Positions 31,929 through 40,812 of a DNA stretch of 64,000 nt are shown here, in pieces. The position numbers were made by a program, and so were the translations under genes. The notes under the pieces were generated by a model. It searched no databases and had not been told where the DNA came from. It was given only the letters and a program-made list of their open reading frames with translations. The DNA is from Euzebya sp. Lineage in GTDB: Bacteria > Actinomycetota > Nitriliruptoria > Euzebyales > Euzebyaceae. The stretch lies in the NCBI RefSeq assembly GCF_964222135.1, contig NZ_CAXQBR010000038.1, positions 1 through 64,000 of the forward strand, written 5' to 3'. Every line of letters begins with the position of its first letter. Positions within the stretch are counted from its first letter, which is position 1.

Positions 31929-34211
31929 TCAGCCGGCGGCGGTGACCTCCGGGAACGGCCAGCCGTTGGCCCGACAGGCCCCCAGCCCGCCGGTCTGCTG
32001 CATCATGACCGGCGCGAGCGCGCCGGCGGTGGTGCAGTACTCGTGGCCGTGCCCGAGCCCGTGGCCCACCTCGTGGTTGACGAGGTACTCGCGGTAGACG
32101 CCCAGGTCGGCGTGGAACGGCGGCACCCCGACGGTCCAGCGGTCGAGGTTCAGCATCGCCCGGTACCCGTCCCAGCACGACACCCGCCCGCCGGTCCGCA
32201 GGCCCACCCGGCCGCAGAGGTCGTCGACGGTGGCCGGGCGGGCCACCACCACGCGGATGCGGGCGAGCTGGGACAGGCCGACCCGGCGCCACGCGATCCC
32301 GCCCTCCGCCCCGCCGGGTGTGGTCATCCCGTCGGCGGTCCACGACCGCGGGTCGGTGAGGATGGCGGTCACCTCCGCCTCCACGGCCGCCACGTCGAGA
32401 CCGGTCTCCGGCTCGACCTCCACGGAGTAGGTCACCACCCGCCCCTCGCCGACCTGCGCGTCGCTGCCGCCGGCGACCACCCAGCCCTCGGGCGAGACCG
32501 TGTCGGAGGGGTCGAGCCCGACGACGGACTCGAACCGCTGGTGGCGGGTCGCGGCCCGCTCACCGGTCCCGGTCGTGATCGCGGTGGTGATGACCACCGG
32601 GACCGGGGCGTCGCGCCCGCCGGGTTCGAGGGGGAGGGGGAGGGGTGGACGGTCCCCGCCCCGCCAGGTCACGCGACGTCCGTCGACGCGGGTCGTGCCC
32701 GGCCACTCGTAGCCGTGCAGCGAGACGTGGACCACCGCGTCGGTGACGGCCTCGGCGGCGGTGACGGTCGCCGACAGGCCCTCACGCGCGTCGAGCAGGG
32801 CCTCGACCGCCGGTGCGCCCTGGCCGTCGAACCACGCGCGCCGCAGGTCCGTCGCCAGGTCGTCGACGTGCCCGGTGATGGCCCGGCCCGCGGGGTCGAT
32901 CAGCGGGACGACGGGGTCGGCGGCGACCGCGTCGACGTCGAGAGCCGGCGTCGTCGCGAGCGACGGCAGCAGCGGGTCGTCGACCGGGCCGGCGACCTCC
33001 GGCGGGGCGGTCGGCGTCACCACGGTCACCCGCTCCGGCCGCGTCCGGGCCACCCACTCCGCGGCGGCCGCGGCGCCGATGAGGACCGGCCGGTCGGCGT
33101 CCGCGGCGGCGGCCCCCACGACCGCTCGACCGCGGTCGGCGGTGTCGGCCACCACGACCGCCTCCTGGGCGGCCGGGGGTGCCAGGTCGTCGTCGCTCGC
33201 CACCGCGCCCTCCGCCATCGCGGCGACGACCCGGTCGCGGCTGGCAGCCGGCAGGTCCGCGGACAGCAGCAGCTGGGGGTGCGCGGCGACCTGCGCGGCC
33301 ACGTCCTCGGGGAGCGGGATGTCCCGGTCTGCATCCACCGGGGCCAGATCCACCAGGGTCAGGTCCGCACCGAGCTCGGCGGCGGCGACCGCACCGGCGA
33401 GGGCCCGGTCGAAGGGTTCGGCTGGTGCGACGACCAGGGTGGGCTTGGCGCCGACCGCGGCGTCGACGTGGGACATGGCCGCGGCGACGGTCGCCGCGGC
33501 GCTGCCGCCGCCGATGCGCTCGGCCGGGCGGCCGGCGGCCGTGAGGTCGGCCATGACGGCGTCCGCGACGCCCTCGGGGCCGCCGAGCACCAGCGGCGTG
33601 CCGGTGGTGGCGTCGATGCGCGCCCACTCCGCGGGTGTGAGGACGTCCTGGCCGACCCCGACCACGACCGCGTCGAGGCGGGCGGCGAGGACGGGCGCGG
33701 CCAGGCCGAGCTCGGGGCGGCCGAGGTCCACCAGCAGCGCCGGGCCGGTGCGCGGCCCGAGCGGGTCGACGCGGACGGCCAGGGCGGTGGCGGGCTCGGA
33801 CGCCTCGGCGACCTCGAGGCCGGACACCACGACCTGCCAGCTCCGCAGCGGTCCGTGGTCGCCGACCACGGCCTCGATCCGGTGGATGCCGGGCGGGAGG
33901 GTGACCTCGACGCCAACCAGGCCGCTCAGGTCACCGTCGGGGTCGACCGGGCGGCCGACCGCAGGCTCGCCGTCCACGAGGAAAGCGAGCTCGGCCGGGT
34001 CCGCACCGTCCACCCGGGCGGCGATCACCACCGGGCCGGCCTCGACGACCGCGCCGGGTGCCGGCAGCGGGTCGGACACCGCCGGCGGGTCCGCGATCTC
34101 GACGCGCTGACCGGCCCGGGCTGGCGGCAGCAGCATGGCGACGGACAGGCACGCCAGGGCGCAGGCGAGCGCCAACCGGGCGCGGCGACGGCGGGGAAGA
34201 GCGGTCGACAC
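31929..34211 (-). CDS. Secreted DUF3152 metzincin-like zinc peptidase
   Basis: A 760-residue exported protein with a signal peptide (ARLALACALACLSVAMLLPPARAG). The middle has degenerate CW_binding_2-like stretches (TPLVLGGPEGVADAVMADLTAAG). The C-terminal 190 residues form the DUF3152 domain with HEVGHGLGHGH at 713-723, an HExxHxxGxxH zinc site, and PVMMQQ as likely Met-turn; CRVGL-type and SCWDG segments are also present. The start used is GTG 34211, where a signal peptide begins; GTG 34229 adds six residues. It is a tandem paralogue of the next gene. Protease activity is inferred from the motif. Confidence 0.85.
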   Translation of the reverse strand: MSTALPRRRRARLALACALACLSVAMLLPPARAGQRVEIADPPAVSDPLPAPGAVVEAGPVVIAARVDGADPAELAFLVDGEPAVGRPVDPDGDLSGLVGVEVTLPPGIHRIEAVVGDHGPLRSWQVVVSGLEVAEASEPATALAVRVDPLGPRTGPALLVDLGRPELGLAAPVLAARLDAVVVGVGQDVLTPAEWARIDATTGTPLVLGGPEGVADAVMADLTAAGRPAERIGGGSAAATVAAAMSHVDAAVGAKPTLVVAPAEPFDRALAGAVAAAELGADLTLVDLAPVDADRDIPLPEDVAAQVAAHPQLLLSADLPAASRDRVVAAMAEGAVASDDDLAPPAAQEAVVVADTADRGRAVVGAAAADADRPVLIGAAAAAEWVARTRPERVTVVTPTAPPEVAGPVDDPLLPSLATTPALDVDAVAADPVVPLIDPAGRAITGHVDDLATDLRRAWFDGQGAPAVEALLDAREGLSATVTAAEAVTDAVVHVSLHGYEWPGTTRVDGRRVTWRGGDRPPLPLPLEPGGRDAPVPVVITTAITTGTGERAATRHQRFESVVGLDPSDTVSPEGWVVAGGSDAQVGEGRVVTYSVEVEPETGLDVAAVEAEVTAILTDPRSWTADGMTTPGGAEGGIAWRRVGLSQLARIRVVVARPATVDDLCGRVGLRTGGRVSCWDGYRAMLNLDRWTVGVPPFHADLGVYREYLVNHEVGHGLGHGHEYCTTAGALAPVMMQQTGGLGACRANGWPFPEVTAAG

Positions 34212-34398
34212 CCCCACATCATGGACCACCGCCGCCCGATTCCCGCGGGTTGTCGACGATCGGGTCGGTCAGCCCGAGTCCTGGAGGGTGGATCTGGGGC
34301 CCGGTTCCGTCGCGCGGATGTGCAGATCGGCCAGGGGAGTGGCGCACGTGCACATCGGCGGGGCGGGCCTGGCCGCCGCCCCTGCTCTGCGCCGGAGC

Positions 34399-36441
34399 TC
34401 AGCCGTGCGGGTACGGCCAGCCGTTGGCGACGCAGCCGCCGAGGCCCTTGGACTGCTGCATCATCACCGGGGCGATCTGGCCCCGTCCCGGGCAGGAGAC
34501 GTGGCCGAAGCCGAGGCCGTGGCCGACCTCGTGGCTGACGAGGTACTGGCGGTAGACGGTCAGGTCGGTGTGGAACGGCGCGACGCCGGTGTTCCAGCGC
34601 GTGAGGTTGAGCATGGTGCGACGGCCGTCCCAGCAGGACAGCCGACCGCCGGTGTCGAGGCCGACCCGGCGGCAGTAGGCGTCGACCGTGCTCGGCGGGG
34701 CGATGACGACGCGGATGCCCGCCTGCCCCGACGTCCCGACCCGCTGGAGGGACCGGGCCCCCCTGGCCGTCCACCCGCGGGTGGGGTCGAGCAGGATCGA
34801 CTCGACCTCCGCGGTGACCGCCGACAGGTCGAGCCCGGTGCCCGGCGCGAGCTCGACGCTGAAGGTGCGCAGCGGTCCGGACCCCACCACCGCGCTCTGG
34901 CCGCCGGCGACCGTGAACCCCTCGGGTGAGGTGGAGGTCAGCGGCGCGATGGCCGCGGTCCCGTCGGCGGCGACGTGGCGCAGGTGTCCCCGGGCGGCCA
35001 CGGCCGCGGTGATCGCCAGCGGGGCGGACGTCGGGGCCGACGGCTCGAGACCCGGGGGGAGGCTGGGCCGCGGACCGGCGGTCCAGACCACGCGGTCCCC
35101 CTCGATGGCGGTCCGACCGTCCCACTCCACCCCGTGGACCGTGACGTGGACCGCGGCGCCGTCCACCGGCCGGTCGGCCTGCAGCACGACCGTGGGGTCC
35201 GCCGGGTCGACCGACGCGGTCACCGCAGGTGCGTCGGGCCCGTCGACCCACCACGCCCGCACCACCTCGGGGGCGACCTGCCCGACCGCGCTGACCGCTG
35301 CCGGCCGCGACCGGGCCACCCGGTCGGCGGCGTCCCCGGCGGTGACGGCGACGTCGGCGTGCACCGCGGCACGGGCGACGAGGGCGGCGAGGCCCGGTGC
35401 GACGTCGCCGTCGACCACCCAGAGCGGGCGGACGGCGGTCGGAGCGCCATCCAGGCCCCCGGCCGGGAGGTCGCCGACCGTCGCGTCGACCGCGGCCGCG
35501 CGGACCGCGTCGACGACGTCGGCGGTCAGGCCGGGACCCAGCAGCACCTCGGCCCGCCCCGCCAGGGCGTCCCGGGCCTGCGGCGGCAGGCCGTCGGCGT
35601 CGGCGAGGACCAGCGCGGCGCCCCGCGCGGTCGCGGCGACCGCCGCGCGCAGGGCCCCGGTCAGCGGCTCGGCCGGCGCGACCACGGCTGGTGCCGGGAC
35701 GGCCCTGCCGTCGCGGCTGTAGACCCGCGCGGCCCGGACCCGGTCCGCGGCGGCGGCTGCCCCCTCTGCGGCGGTCCCGCTGCCGACCCGCTCGACGACC
35801 CACCCCGCGTCGGCCAGCGCCGTGGTCACGTCCGGTCCGACGGCGTCCAGGCCGCCCAGGACGACCACGGGGTCGCCGGGCCCGCGGACCTCGGCGATCG
35901 CCGCGACGGTCGCCTCGGGCATGTCGGCCTGGCCGGTCGGCAGCACGAGCGCGCCGAGGGCGGCGCCGAGCGGGCCGGCAGACAGCGCCAGCTCGGGTCG
36001 TCCGGGGTTCACCAGCAGGACCGGACGGGCCGGCCCGCCAGAACCGGACGCCTGCCGCGCGACCACGAGGGGGTCGTCGCCGACCGGCGCCACCCGGACC
36101 CCCGCGGCGTGGACCGGCCAGCTGCGCGCGACCACGCCGTCGACGACGACCGCCAGGGTGTGCGGACCGGGCGCCAGGTCGACCGGGGTCCCCAGCGGGC
36201 CCACGTCGACGCCGTCCACCTGCACCGAGGACGTCTGGCCGCCTCGCACGTCGGCGGACACCGCGGTGGGCCCCGCCTCCACCACCGCGTGGGGTGGCGG
36301 GTGGGGGGAGCGGACCGCCACGGCCTGGTGGTACCCGCCCGTGGGCGCCGCCGTCCGGCCGACGGCGGGGACGGTGGGGAGGGCGAGGGCCGCGACGGCG
36401 AGCAGTGCGGTCGCGGCGTGGCGGAGCGGACGGGCGCGCAT
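34399..36441 (-). CDS. Secreted DUF3152 metzincin-like zinc peptidase, paralogue
   Basis: A 680-residue exported protein with the same plan as its downstream neighbour: signal peptide (RHAATALLAVAALALPTVPAVG), pseudo-repeat middle (DPVVVLGGLDAVGPDVTTALADAG), then a DUF3152 domain with HEVGHGLGFGH at 637-647 and PVMMQQSKGLGGC. The last 200 residues of the two proteins are very alike, whereas the middles have diverged, so they come from an old tandem duplication. The 187-base gap between them holds an inverted repeat GATGTGCA/TGCACATC (34317-34356). ATG 36441 is the only good start before the signal peptide. Confidence 0.87.
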   Translation of the reverse strand: MRARPLRHAATALLAVAALALPTVPAVGRTAAPTGGYHQAVAVRSPHPPPHAVVEAGPTAVSADVRGGQTSSVQVDGVDVGPLGTPVDLAPGPHTLAVVVDGVVARSWPVHAAGVRVAPVGDDPLVVARQASGSGGPARPVLLVNPGRPELALSAGPLGAALGALVLPTGQADMPEATVAAIAEVRGPGDPVVVLGGLDAVGPDVTTALADAGWVVERVGSGTAAEGAAAAADRVRAARVYSRDGRAVPAPAVVAPAEPLTGALRAAVAATARGAALVLADADGLPPQARDALAGRAEVLLGPGLTADVVDAVRAAAVDATVGDLPAGGLDGAPTAVRPLWVVDGDVAPGLAALVARAAVHADVAVTAGDAADRVARSRPAAVSAVGQVAPEVVRAWWVDGPDAPAVTASVDPADPTVVLQADRPVDGAAVHVTVHGVEWDGRTAIEGDRVVWTAGPRPSLPPGLEPSAPTSAPLAITAAVAARGHLRHVAADGTAAIAPLTSTSPEGFTVAGGQSAVVGSGPLRTFSVELAPGTGLDLSAVTAEVESILLDPTRGWTARGARSLQRVGTSGQAGIRVVIAPPSTVDAYCRRVGLDTGGRLSCWDGRRTMLNLTRWNTGVAPFHTDLTVYRQYLVSHEVGHGLGFGHVSCPGRGQIAPVMMQQSKGLGGCVANGWPYPHG

Positions 36442-36527
36442 CGCCCTGAGGCTGCCAGGTCGGGCGTCGTCGCGCTGGTCCGAGGGGGGCGGTGTCGCCG
36501 GCCGGCCACCCCGGGCAGGTTCAGGAC

Positions 36528-37409
36528 ATGACCGACACCGACACCCCCGCCGCCGCGAGCGGCACGATCCAGATCGGCGACGCCACGGTGCACCGCATGG
36601 GCTACGGCGCCATGCGCATCACCGGCAAGGGCATCTGGGGCCCGCCGCCCGATCACGACACGGCCATCACCGTCCTCCGCACCGCCGTCGAGCTGGGCGT
36701 CGACTTCATCGACACCGCCGACAGCTACGGGCCGGAGGTCTCAGAGGACCTGATCCGCGAGGCGCTGCACCCCTACGACGGCGTGACGATCGCCACCAAG
36801 GGCGGGTTGACCCGGAGCGGACCGGACGAGTGGCGGCCGGTCGGCCGGCCCGAGTACCTGCGCCAGTGCGTGGAGATGAGCCTGCGCCGCCTCGACGTCG
36901 AGGCCATCGACCTGTGGCAGCTCCACCGCATCGACCGGAAGGTCCCCGCCGAGGAGCAGTTCGGGTTCATGGCCGAGATGGTCCAGCAGGGCAAGGTGAA
37001 GGCCGTCGGCCTCTCCCAGGTCGACGTCGACCAGCTGTCCGCCGCCCGCGAGGTGGTCGAGATCGCCTCGGTCCAGAACCTCTACAACCTGGCGGACCGG
37101 TCGAGCGCGGACGTGGTCAGCTACTGCGAGGCCGAGGGCATCGCCTTCATCCCGTGGTTCCCGATCGCCGCCGCGCAGCTGGCCGACGGCGAGCACACCC
37201 AGGGGGAGACCGCCCTCGCCCAGGTCGCCGAGGAGGTCGGCGCCACGCCGGCGCAGGTGAGCCTCGCCTGGCTGCTCGCGTCCTCGCCGGTCCAGGTCCC
37301 GATCCCCGGCACGGGGTCGGTCGAGCACCTCCGCGAGAACGTCGCGGCCGCCGCCGTCGAGCTGAGCGACGAGCAGGTCCAGCGCCTCACCGACATGGTC
37401 GACGGCTAG
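36528..37409 (+). CDS. Aldo/keto reductase
   Basis: A 293-residue NADPH-dependent TIM-barrel reductase. The catalytic tetrad is readable: Asp and Tyr in DFIDTADSYG, Lys in IATKGG and His in LWQLHRID; the cofactor site is VPIPGTGSVEHLRENV. The ATG at 36528 follows TTCAGGA. The subgroup resembles the oxidoreductases that act on small aldehydes; substrate unknown. A long hairpin follows the stop. Confidence 0.93.
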   Translation: MTDTDTPAAASGTIQIGDATVHRMGYGAMRITGKGIWGPPPDHDTAITVLRTAVELGVDFIDTADSYGPEVSEDLIREALHPYDGVTIATKGGLTRSGPDEWRPVGRPEYLRQCVEMSLRRLDVEAIDLWQLHRIDRKVPAEEQFGFMAEMVQQGKVKAVGLSQVDVDQLSAAREVVEIASVQNLYNLADRSSADVVSYCEAEGIAFIPWFPIAAAQLADGEHTQGETALAQVAEEVGATPAQVSLAWLLASSPVQVPIPGTGSVEHLRENVAAAAVELSDEQVQRLTDMVDG

Positions 37410-37420
37410 GCACCTCCCTG

Positions 37421-37463
37421 GTGTGTCGGGACACCTGTCGCGATGACGGGTGTTCCGACACAC
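37421..37463. terminator. 19-bp-stem hairpin after the aldo/keto reductase
   Basis: GTGTGTCGGGACACCTGTC pairs with GACGGGTGTTCCGACACAC around the loop GCGAT; 17 Watson-Crick and 2 G-U pairs, with no bulge. It lies 12 bases after the stop and 37 bases before the next ATG. It could end the reductase transcript, but it is longer than any other terminator here and could also be a mobile-element remnant or a 5' leader structure. Confidence 0.6.
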
Positions 37464-37499
37464 TGCCGCCAGGACCGCCCAGCACAGGAGGAGAGCGCC

Positions 37500-38918
37500 A
37501 TGGCCGAGGAGTACGACGTCGTCGTCATCGGAGCGGGACCCGCGGGCGAGAACGCCGCCGACCGCGCCGTCAAGGGCGGCCTGTCCGTCGCCGTCGTGGA
37601 GCGCGAGCTCGTCGGCGGGGAGTGCTCGTACTGGGCGTGCATGCCCTCGAAGGCCCTGCTGCGACCTGGCCAGGCCCTGACGGAGATCCTCCGAGTCCCC
37701 GGCGCCCGCGAGGCCGCGATGGGGGCCCTCGACGTCGAGGCGGCCCTCGGCTTCCGCGACGCGCTGAGCGGTGACGGCGCCACCGACGACGGCGGGCAGG
37801 TCGAGTGGCTCTCCTCCGCCGGGATCGACCTGGTCCGCGGGCACGGCCGGCTGGCCGGTGACCGCACGGTCCAGGTGACCGCGGACGACGGCGCGGTCCG
37901 GACCCTCACCGCACGCCGCGCCGTCGTCATCGGCGTCGGCACGGTCGCTGCCGTGCCGCCGGTGGAGGGGCTGCGCGACATCCGGGTCTGGGACAACCGC
38001 GACGTCACCCAGGCCACGGCCGTCCCACACCGGCTGATCGTGCTCGGCGGCGGCCCGGTCGGGTGTGAGATGGCCCAGGCGTGGCGCTGGCTCGGCGCCC
38101 ACGAGGTCACCCTGGTCGAGATGGCCGACCGCCTGCTCCCGCGCGAGGAGCCCTTCGCCGGAGAGGAGCTGGCCGACTCCCTCCGGGAGATGGGCATCGA
38201 CGTCCGCACCGGCACCGCGCTCGAGTCGGTCAGCCGGTCGGCCGACGACGCGCCGGTCACCGCCCGGCTGTCGGACGGGACCGAGGTCGAGGCTGACGAG
38301 ATCCTGGTCGCGGTGGGCCGGCGGCCGCTGACCGACGACCTCGGCCTCGACACGGTCGGGCTCGAGCCGGGCGGGTCGATCGAGGTCGACGACCACCTGC
38401 GCGCCACCGGGGTGGAGGGGGGGTGGCTGTACGTCGTCGGCGATGCCAACGGCCGGTCGCTGCTGACCCACCAGGGCAAGTACCAGGCGCGCATCGCGGG
38501 TGACCACATCGCCGGGACGCTGTCGGGCGAGGCCGTCGAGCGGGGCGCGTTCGCCGACCACGCCGCCGTGCCGCGGGTGGTCTTCACCGACCCGCAGGTC
38601 GCCGCGGTGGGGCTGACCGAGGCGCAGGCCCGCGCGCAGGGCCTCGACGTCCGCGTCGTCACCCCCCCCACGGGCGGCACGGCCGGGGCGGCGGCGATGG
38701 GGGAGGGGCTCGGCGGCACCTCCTGCCTGGTCATCGACGAGTCACGCCGGGTCGTCGTCGGCGCGACGTTCGTCGGGCAGGGGGCGGGGGAGATGATCCA
38801 CGCCGCGACGATCGCCGTGGTCGGCGAGGTCACGCTCGACCGGCTGTGGCACGCCGTCCCCGCCTTCCCGACCGTCAGCGAGATGTGGCTGCGCTTCCTC
38901 GAGGCCTACGGCCTGTAG
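37500..38918 (+). CDS. Pyridine nucleotide-disulfide oxidoreductase (Lpd/mercuric reductase type)
   Basis: A 472-residue FAD flavoprotein with DVVVIGAGPAGENAA (FAD fold, residues 6-20), the redox-active disulfide C42-x4-C47 in GGECSYWACMPSK, a second Rossmann site (LIVLGGGPVGCEMAQ) and LYVVGDANG. The C-terminal dimer interface contains HAVPAFPTVSEMW. It lacks the HPTLSE segment usual in true dihydrolipoyl dehydrogenase, and no 2-oxoacid dehydrogenase genes are adjacent, so the substrate could be another disulfide or metal. ATG 37500 has AGGAGGAG 7 bases upstream. Confidence 0.9.
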   Translation: MAEEYDVVVIGAGPAGENAADRAVKGGLSVAVVERELVGGECSYWACMPSKALLRPGQALTEILRVPGAREAAMGALDVEAALGFRDALSGDGATDDGGQVEWLSSAGIDLVRGHGRLAGDRTVQVTADDGAVRTLTARRAVVIGVGTVAAVPPVEGLRDIRVWDNRDVTQATAVPHRLIVLGGGPVGCEMAQAWRWLGAHEVTLVEMADRLLPREEPFAGEELADSLREMGIDVRTGTALESVSRSADDAPVTARLSDGTEVEADEILVAVGRRPLTDDLGLDTVGLEPGGSIEVDDHLRATGVEGGWLYVVGDANGRSLLTHQGKYQARIAGDHIAGTLSGEAVERGAFADHAAVPRVVFTDPQVAAVGLTEAQARAQGLDVRVVTPPTGGTAGAAAMGEGLGGTSCLVIDESRRVVVGATFVGQGAGEMIHAATIAVVGEVTLDRLWHAVPAFPTVSEMWLRFLEAYGL

Positions 38919-38927
38919 ACCGCCCGG

Positions 38928-39947
38928 TCAGGACCGGCTGACGGCCCAGAGCGAGCCGCTGCCCTCGCTGGCGGTCACGTAGGAGCGGCCGTCGGGGAGG
39001 TAGGCGACGGCCTCGCCCTGCCCCTCGGGTGCGGCGGGGAGCTCTGCGGCGGTCCAGGCGGCCAGGTCGCTGAGGGGTGCGCCGGGGGAGGGGGCGGTCA
39101 GCTCGACGACGCTGTCGTAGGTGCGCAGCAGGACGCGGGAGCCGTCGTGGCTCGCGTCGGCGCCGGTGACGGACAGGCCGACGAACCCGGTCAGCAGCGG
39201 ACTCGACGGCTGGGGGACCGGCATCTGCCCGGTCTGGACCAGCGCGCCGTCGGCGAAGGCGGTGGCGGCCATGACCCGCGTCGTCCCCTCCTCCTTCGTC
39301 AGCACGATCGGCAGGCCGTCCGCGCCCACGACCAGCGCCTCGGCGTCGACCGGGCCGGAGGGGTAGGTGTAGCGGGCGGTCGTCGCGACGGCGGTCGTGT
39401 CGCCCGGCGCGGGCTCGCCGATCCGGTGGATCGCGATCGCCTCCCGGCCCGCGACGTTGTCGCCGATGTCGGCCAGGTAGAGGCAGGGGGAGGGATCGCC
39501 GGCCCCGCACGGACCGGCGGCGAGGTCCTCCAGGTTCACCGCGTCCAGGCCGTCGACGGTGACCTCGGCGGCCGTCGTGCCGTCGTGGCGCACCCCGATC
39601 ACCTGCGACGTCCCGGTGGCGTCGTCGACCAGCCACAGCAGGTCGGGCTCGCGCCGGCTGGCGGCGATCCCGCTGACCTCGGGCGCGAGGCCGACGTCGA
39701 AGCTGCCGAGCAGCTCGGGGGCCCCGGGCTCGCCCGGCGTCGCGGGTGTCGCGGGTGTTGAAGGGGTCGCCGGAGGGGTCGGAGGGGTGGACGGGGCGGC
39801 CGCCGTCGTCGACGCGGCAACCGGCGCAGGCCGCGCGGTCGCGTGCGGGTCCAGCCCCTCCACCCCAGGCGAACAGCCCGCCAGGACGAGTGCGAGCACC
39901 AGCGCCAGGACCATCCGGCACGGGACGGGCGCGGTGGGCGGACGCAT
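38928..39947 (-). CDS. Predicted lipoprotein with propeller-like domain
   Basis: A 339-residue protein beginning with a lipoprotein signal (VLALVLALVLAGC, lipobox LAGC), a Pro/Thr/Ala-rich linker of about 50 residues and a propeller-like region (LGSFDVGLAPEVSGIAASR, LEDLAAGPCGAGDPSPCLYLADIGDN, EGQGEAVAYLPDGRSYVTASEG). It is expected to be tethered to the outer membrane face. No enzymatic motif was found. The start is ATG 39947, with TACGCT 6 bases before it. Confidence 0.78.
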   Translation of the reverse strand: MRPPTAPVPCRMVLALVLALVLAGCSPGVEGLDPHATARPAPVAASTTAAAPSTPPTPPATPSTPATPATPGEPGAPELLGSFDVGLAPEVSGIAASRREPDLLWLVDDATGTSQVIGVRHDGTTAAEVTVDGLDAVNLEDLAAGPCGAGDPSPCLYLADIGDNVAGREAIAIHRIGEPAPGDTTAVATTARYTYPSGPVDAEALVVGADGLPIVLTKEEGTTRVMAATAFADGALVQTGQMPVPQPSSPLLTGFVGLSVTGADASHDGSRVLLRTYDSVVELTAPSPGAPLSDLAAWTAAELPAAPEGQGEAVAYLPDGRSYVTASEGSGSLWAVSRS

Positions 39948-39953
39948 CCCGCG

Positions 39954-39959
39954 AGCGTA
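39954..39959 (-). promoter_or_regulatory. -10 box TACGCT, leaderless start of lipoprotein gene
   Basis: TACGCT on the minus strand is separated from the ATG at 39947 by 6 bases (CGCGGG), with no ribosome site. Confidence 0.4.
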
Positions 39960-40011
39960 CCCCCGGCCCCGGCGCACCCCGTCCCCGCCCCCGCACCACG
40001 GCCCACCCCAG

Positions 40012-40340
40012 CACCACGGATCAACCACAACAGAGGTCCAGATGGCCCTCCGTGGTGGTCGATCCGTGCGCCGGTCCCCGCGACCCGCCGGATGCAATCG
40101 ACATCCTCTGGGCCCGCGGGGGTGGTGTCCGTGGATGGATTTGACACCGTTGCGGCATCGACTCCACCGGCAGGTGGGGTTCAGGTGGCTCGAATGGTCC
40201 AGAGGGGCTGGAGGGACTGGTGGGGTCGTGGGACGGTGTCGAATCCATCCCGTGGGGGGTCGGTCACGGTGTCGAATCCATCCCGGCGGGACCGACCGCG
40301 CGCGGTTCGCGGACCGCACGGCCTGTGGTCGATCCGTGCG
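40012..40340. repeat. Intergenic cluster of related short motifs, no gene
   Basis: The 414 bases between 39948 and 40361 contain no supportable gene. They hold repeated words: ACGGTGTCGAATCCATCCCG at 40233-40252 and 40266-40285 (identical), an inverted near-copy at 40131-40150, GTGGTCGATCCGTGCG at 40055-40070 and 40325-40340 (identical), an inverted near-copy at 40012-40028, and a looser inverted copy at 40090-40106. All share a GTCGA(A)TCC core. They lie between two divergent genes and look like clustered protein-binding sites. Confidence 0.7.
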
Positions 40341-40361
40341 GGACCGTCGAAGCTGGGCGAC

Positions 40362-40757
40362 ATGGCGCACCCACCCGCAGACGTCCCCGGCGGCCCGCTC
40401 GACGACCAGCTCGGCGACCCCCGCGTGGTCCACGCGATCGGGGCGGAGGAGTGGGCGGCCGCGGGGGAGGCGGTGCGGCCGCCGTCGCTCGAGAGCGAGG
40501 GGTTCATCCACCTCTCCACCCCCTCCCAGATCGCGTGGGTCTGCGACCAGCGCTACGCGGACCGCGACGACCTCGTGCTCCTGGTCGTGCACCCCGACGA
40601 CCTGCCGATCGACCTGGTCTGGGAGGACTGCGAGGAGGTCGGCCAGGACTTCCCGCACCTGTACGCGCCCCTCCCGCGGACGGCGGTCCAGGCGGTGCTC
40701 GACTACCGCCCCGGCCCCGACGGGCGGTACCCGCCACCGGAGCTGCCGACGCGCTGA
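40362..40757 (+). CDS. DUF952 family protein
   Basis: A 131-residue protein with the DUF952 (PF06108) signatures SEGFIHLSTPSQIA near residue 45 and FPHLYAPLPRTAV near residue 100. The fold resembles small ADP-ribosyl-transferase-like proteins, but the biochemical role is unknown. It starts at ATG 40362 with only a weak ribosome site. It precedes the helicase gene by 55 bases; the helicase seems to have its own -10 box. Confidence 0.82.
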   Translation: MAHPPADVPGGPLDDQLGDPRVVHAIGAEEWAAAGEAVRPPSLESEGFIHLSTPSQIAWVCDQRYADRDDLVLLVVHPDDLPIDLVWEDCEEVGQDFPHLYAPLPRTAVQAVLDYRPGPDGRYPPPELPTR

Positions 40758-40800
40758 CGCGCGAGGACGCCACCTCTCGACCTCGAACGTGCGTACGACG

Positions 40801-40806
40801 TAGCCT
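40801..40806 (+). promoter_or_regulatory. -10 box TAGCCT, leaderless start of helicase gene
   Basis: TAGCCT lies 6 bases (GAACGC) before the ATG at 40813, with no Shine-Dalgarno sequence. Confidence 0.45.
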
Positions 40807-40812
40807 GAACGC

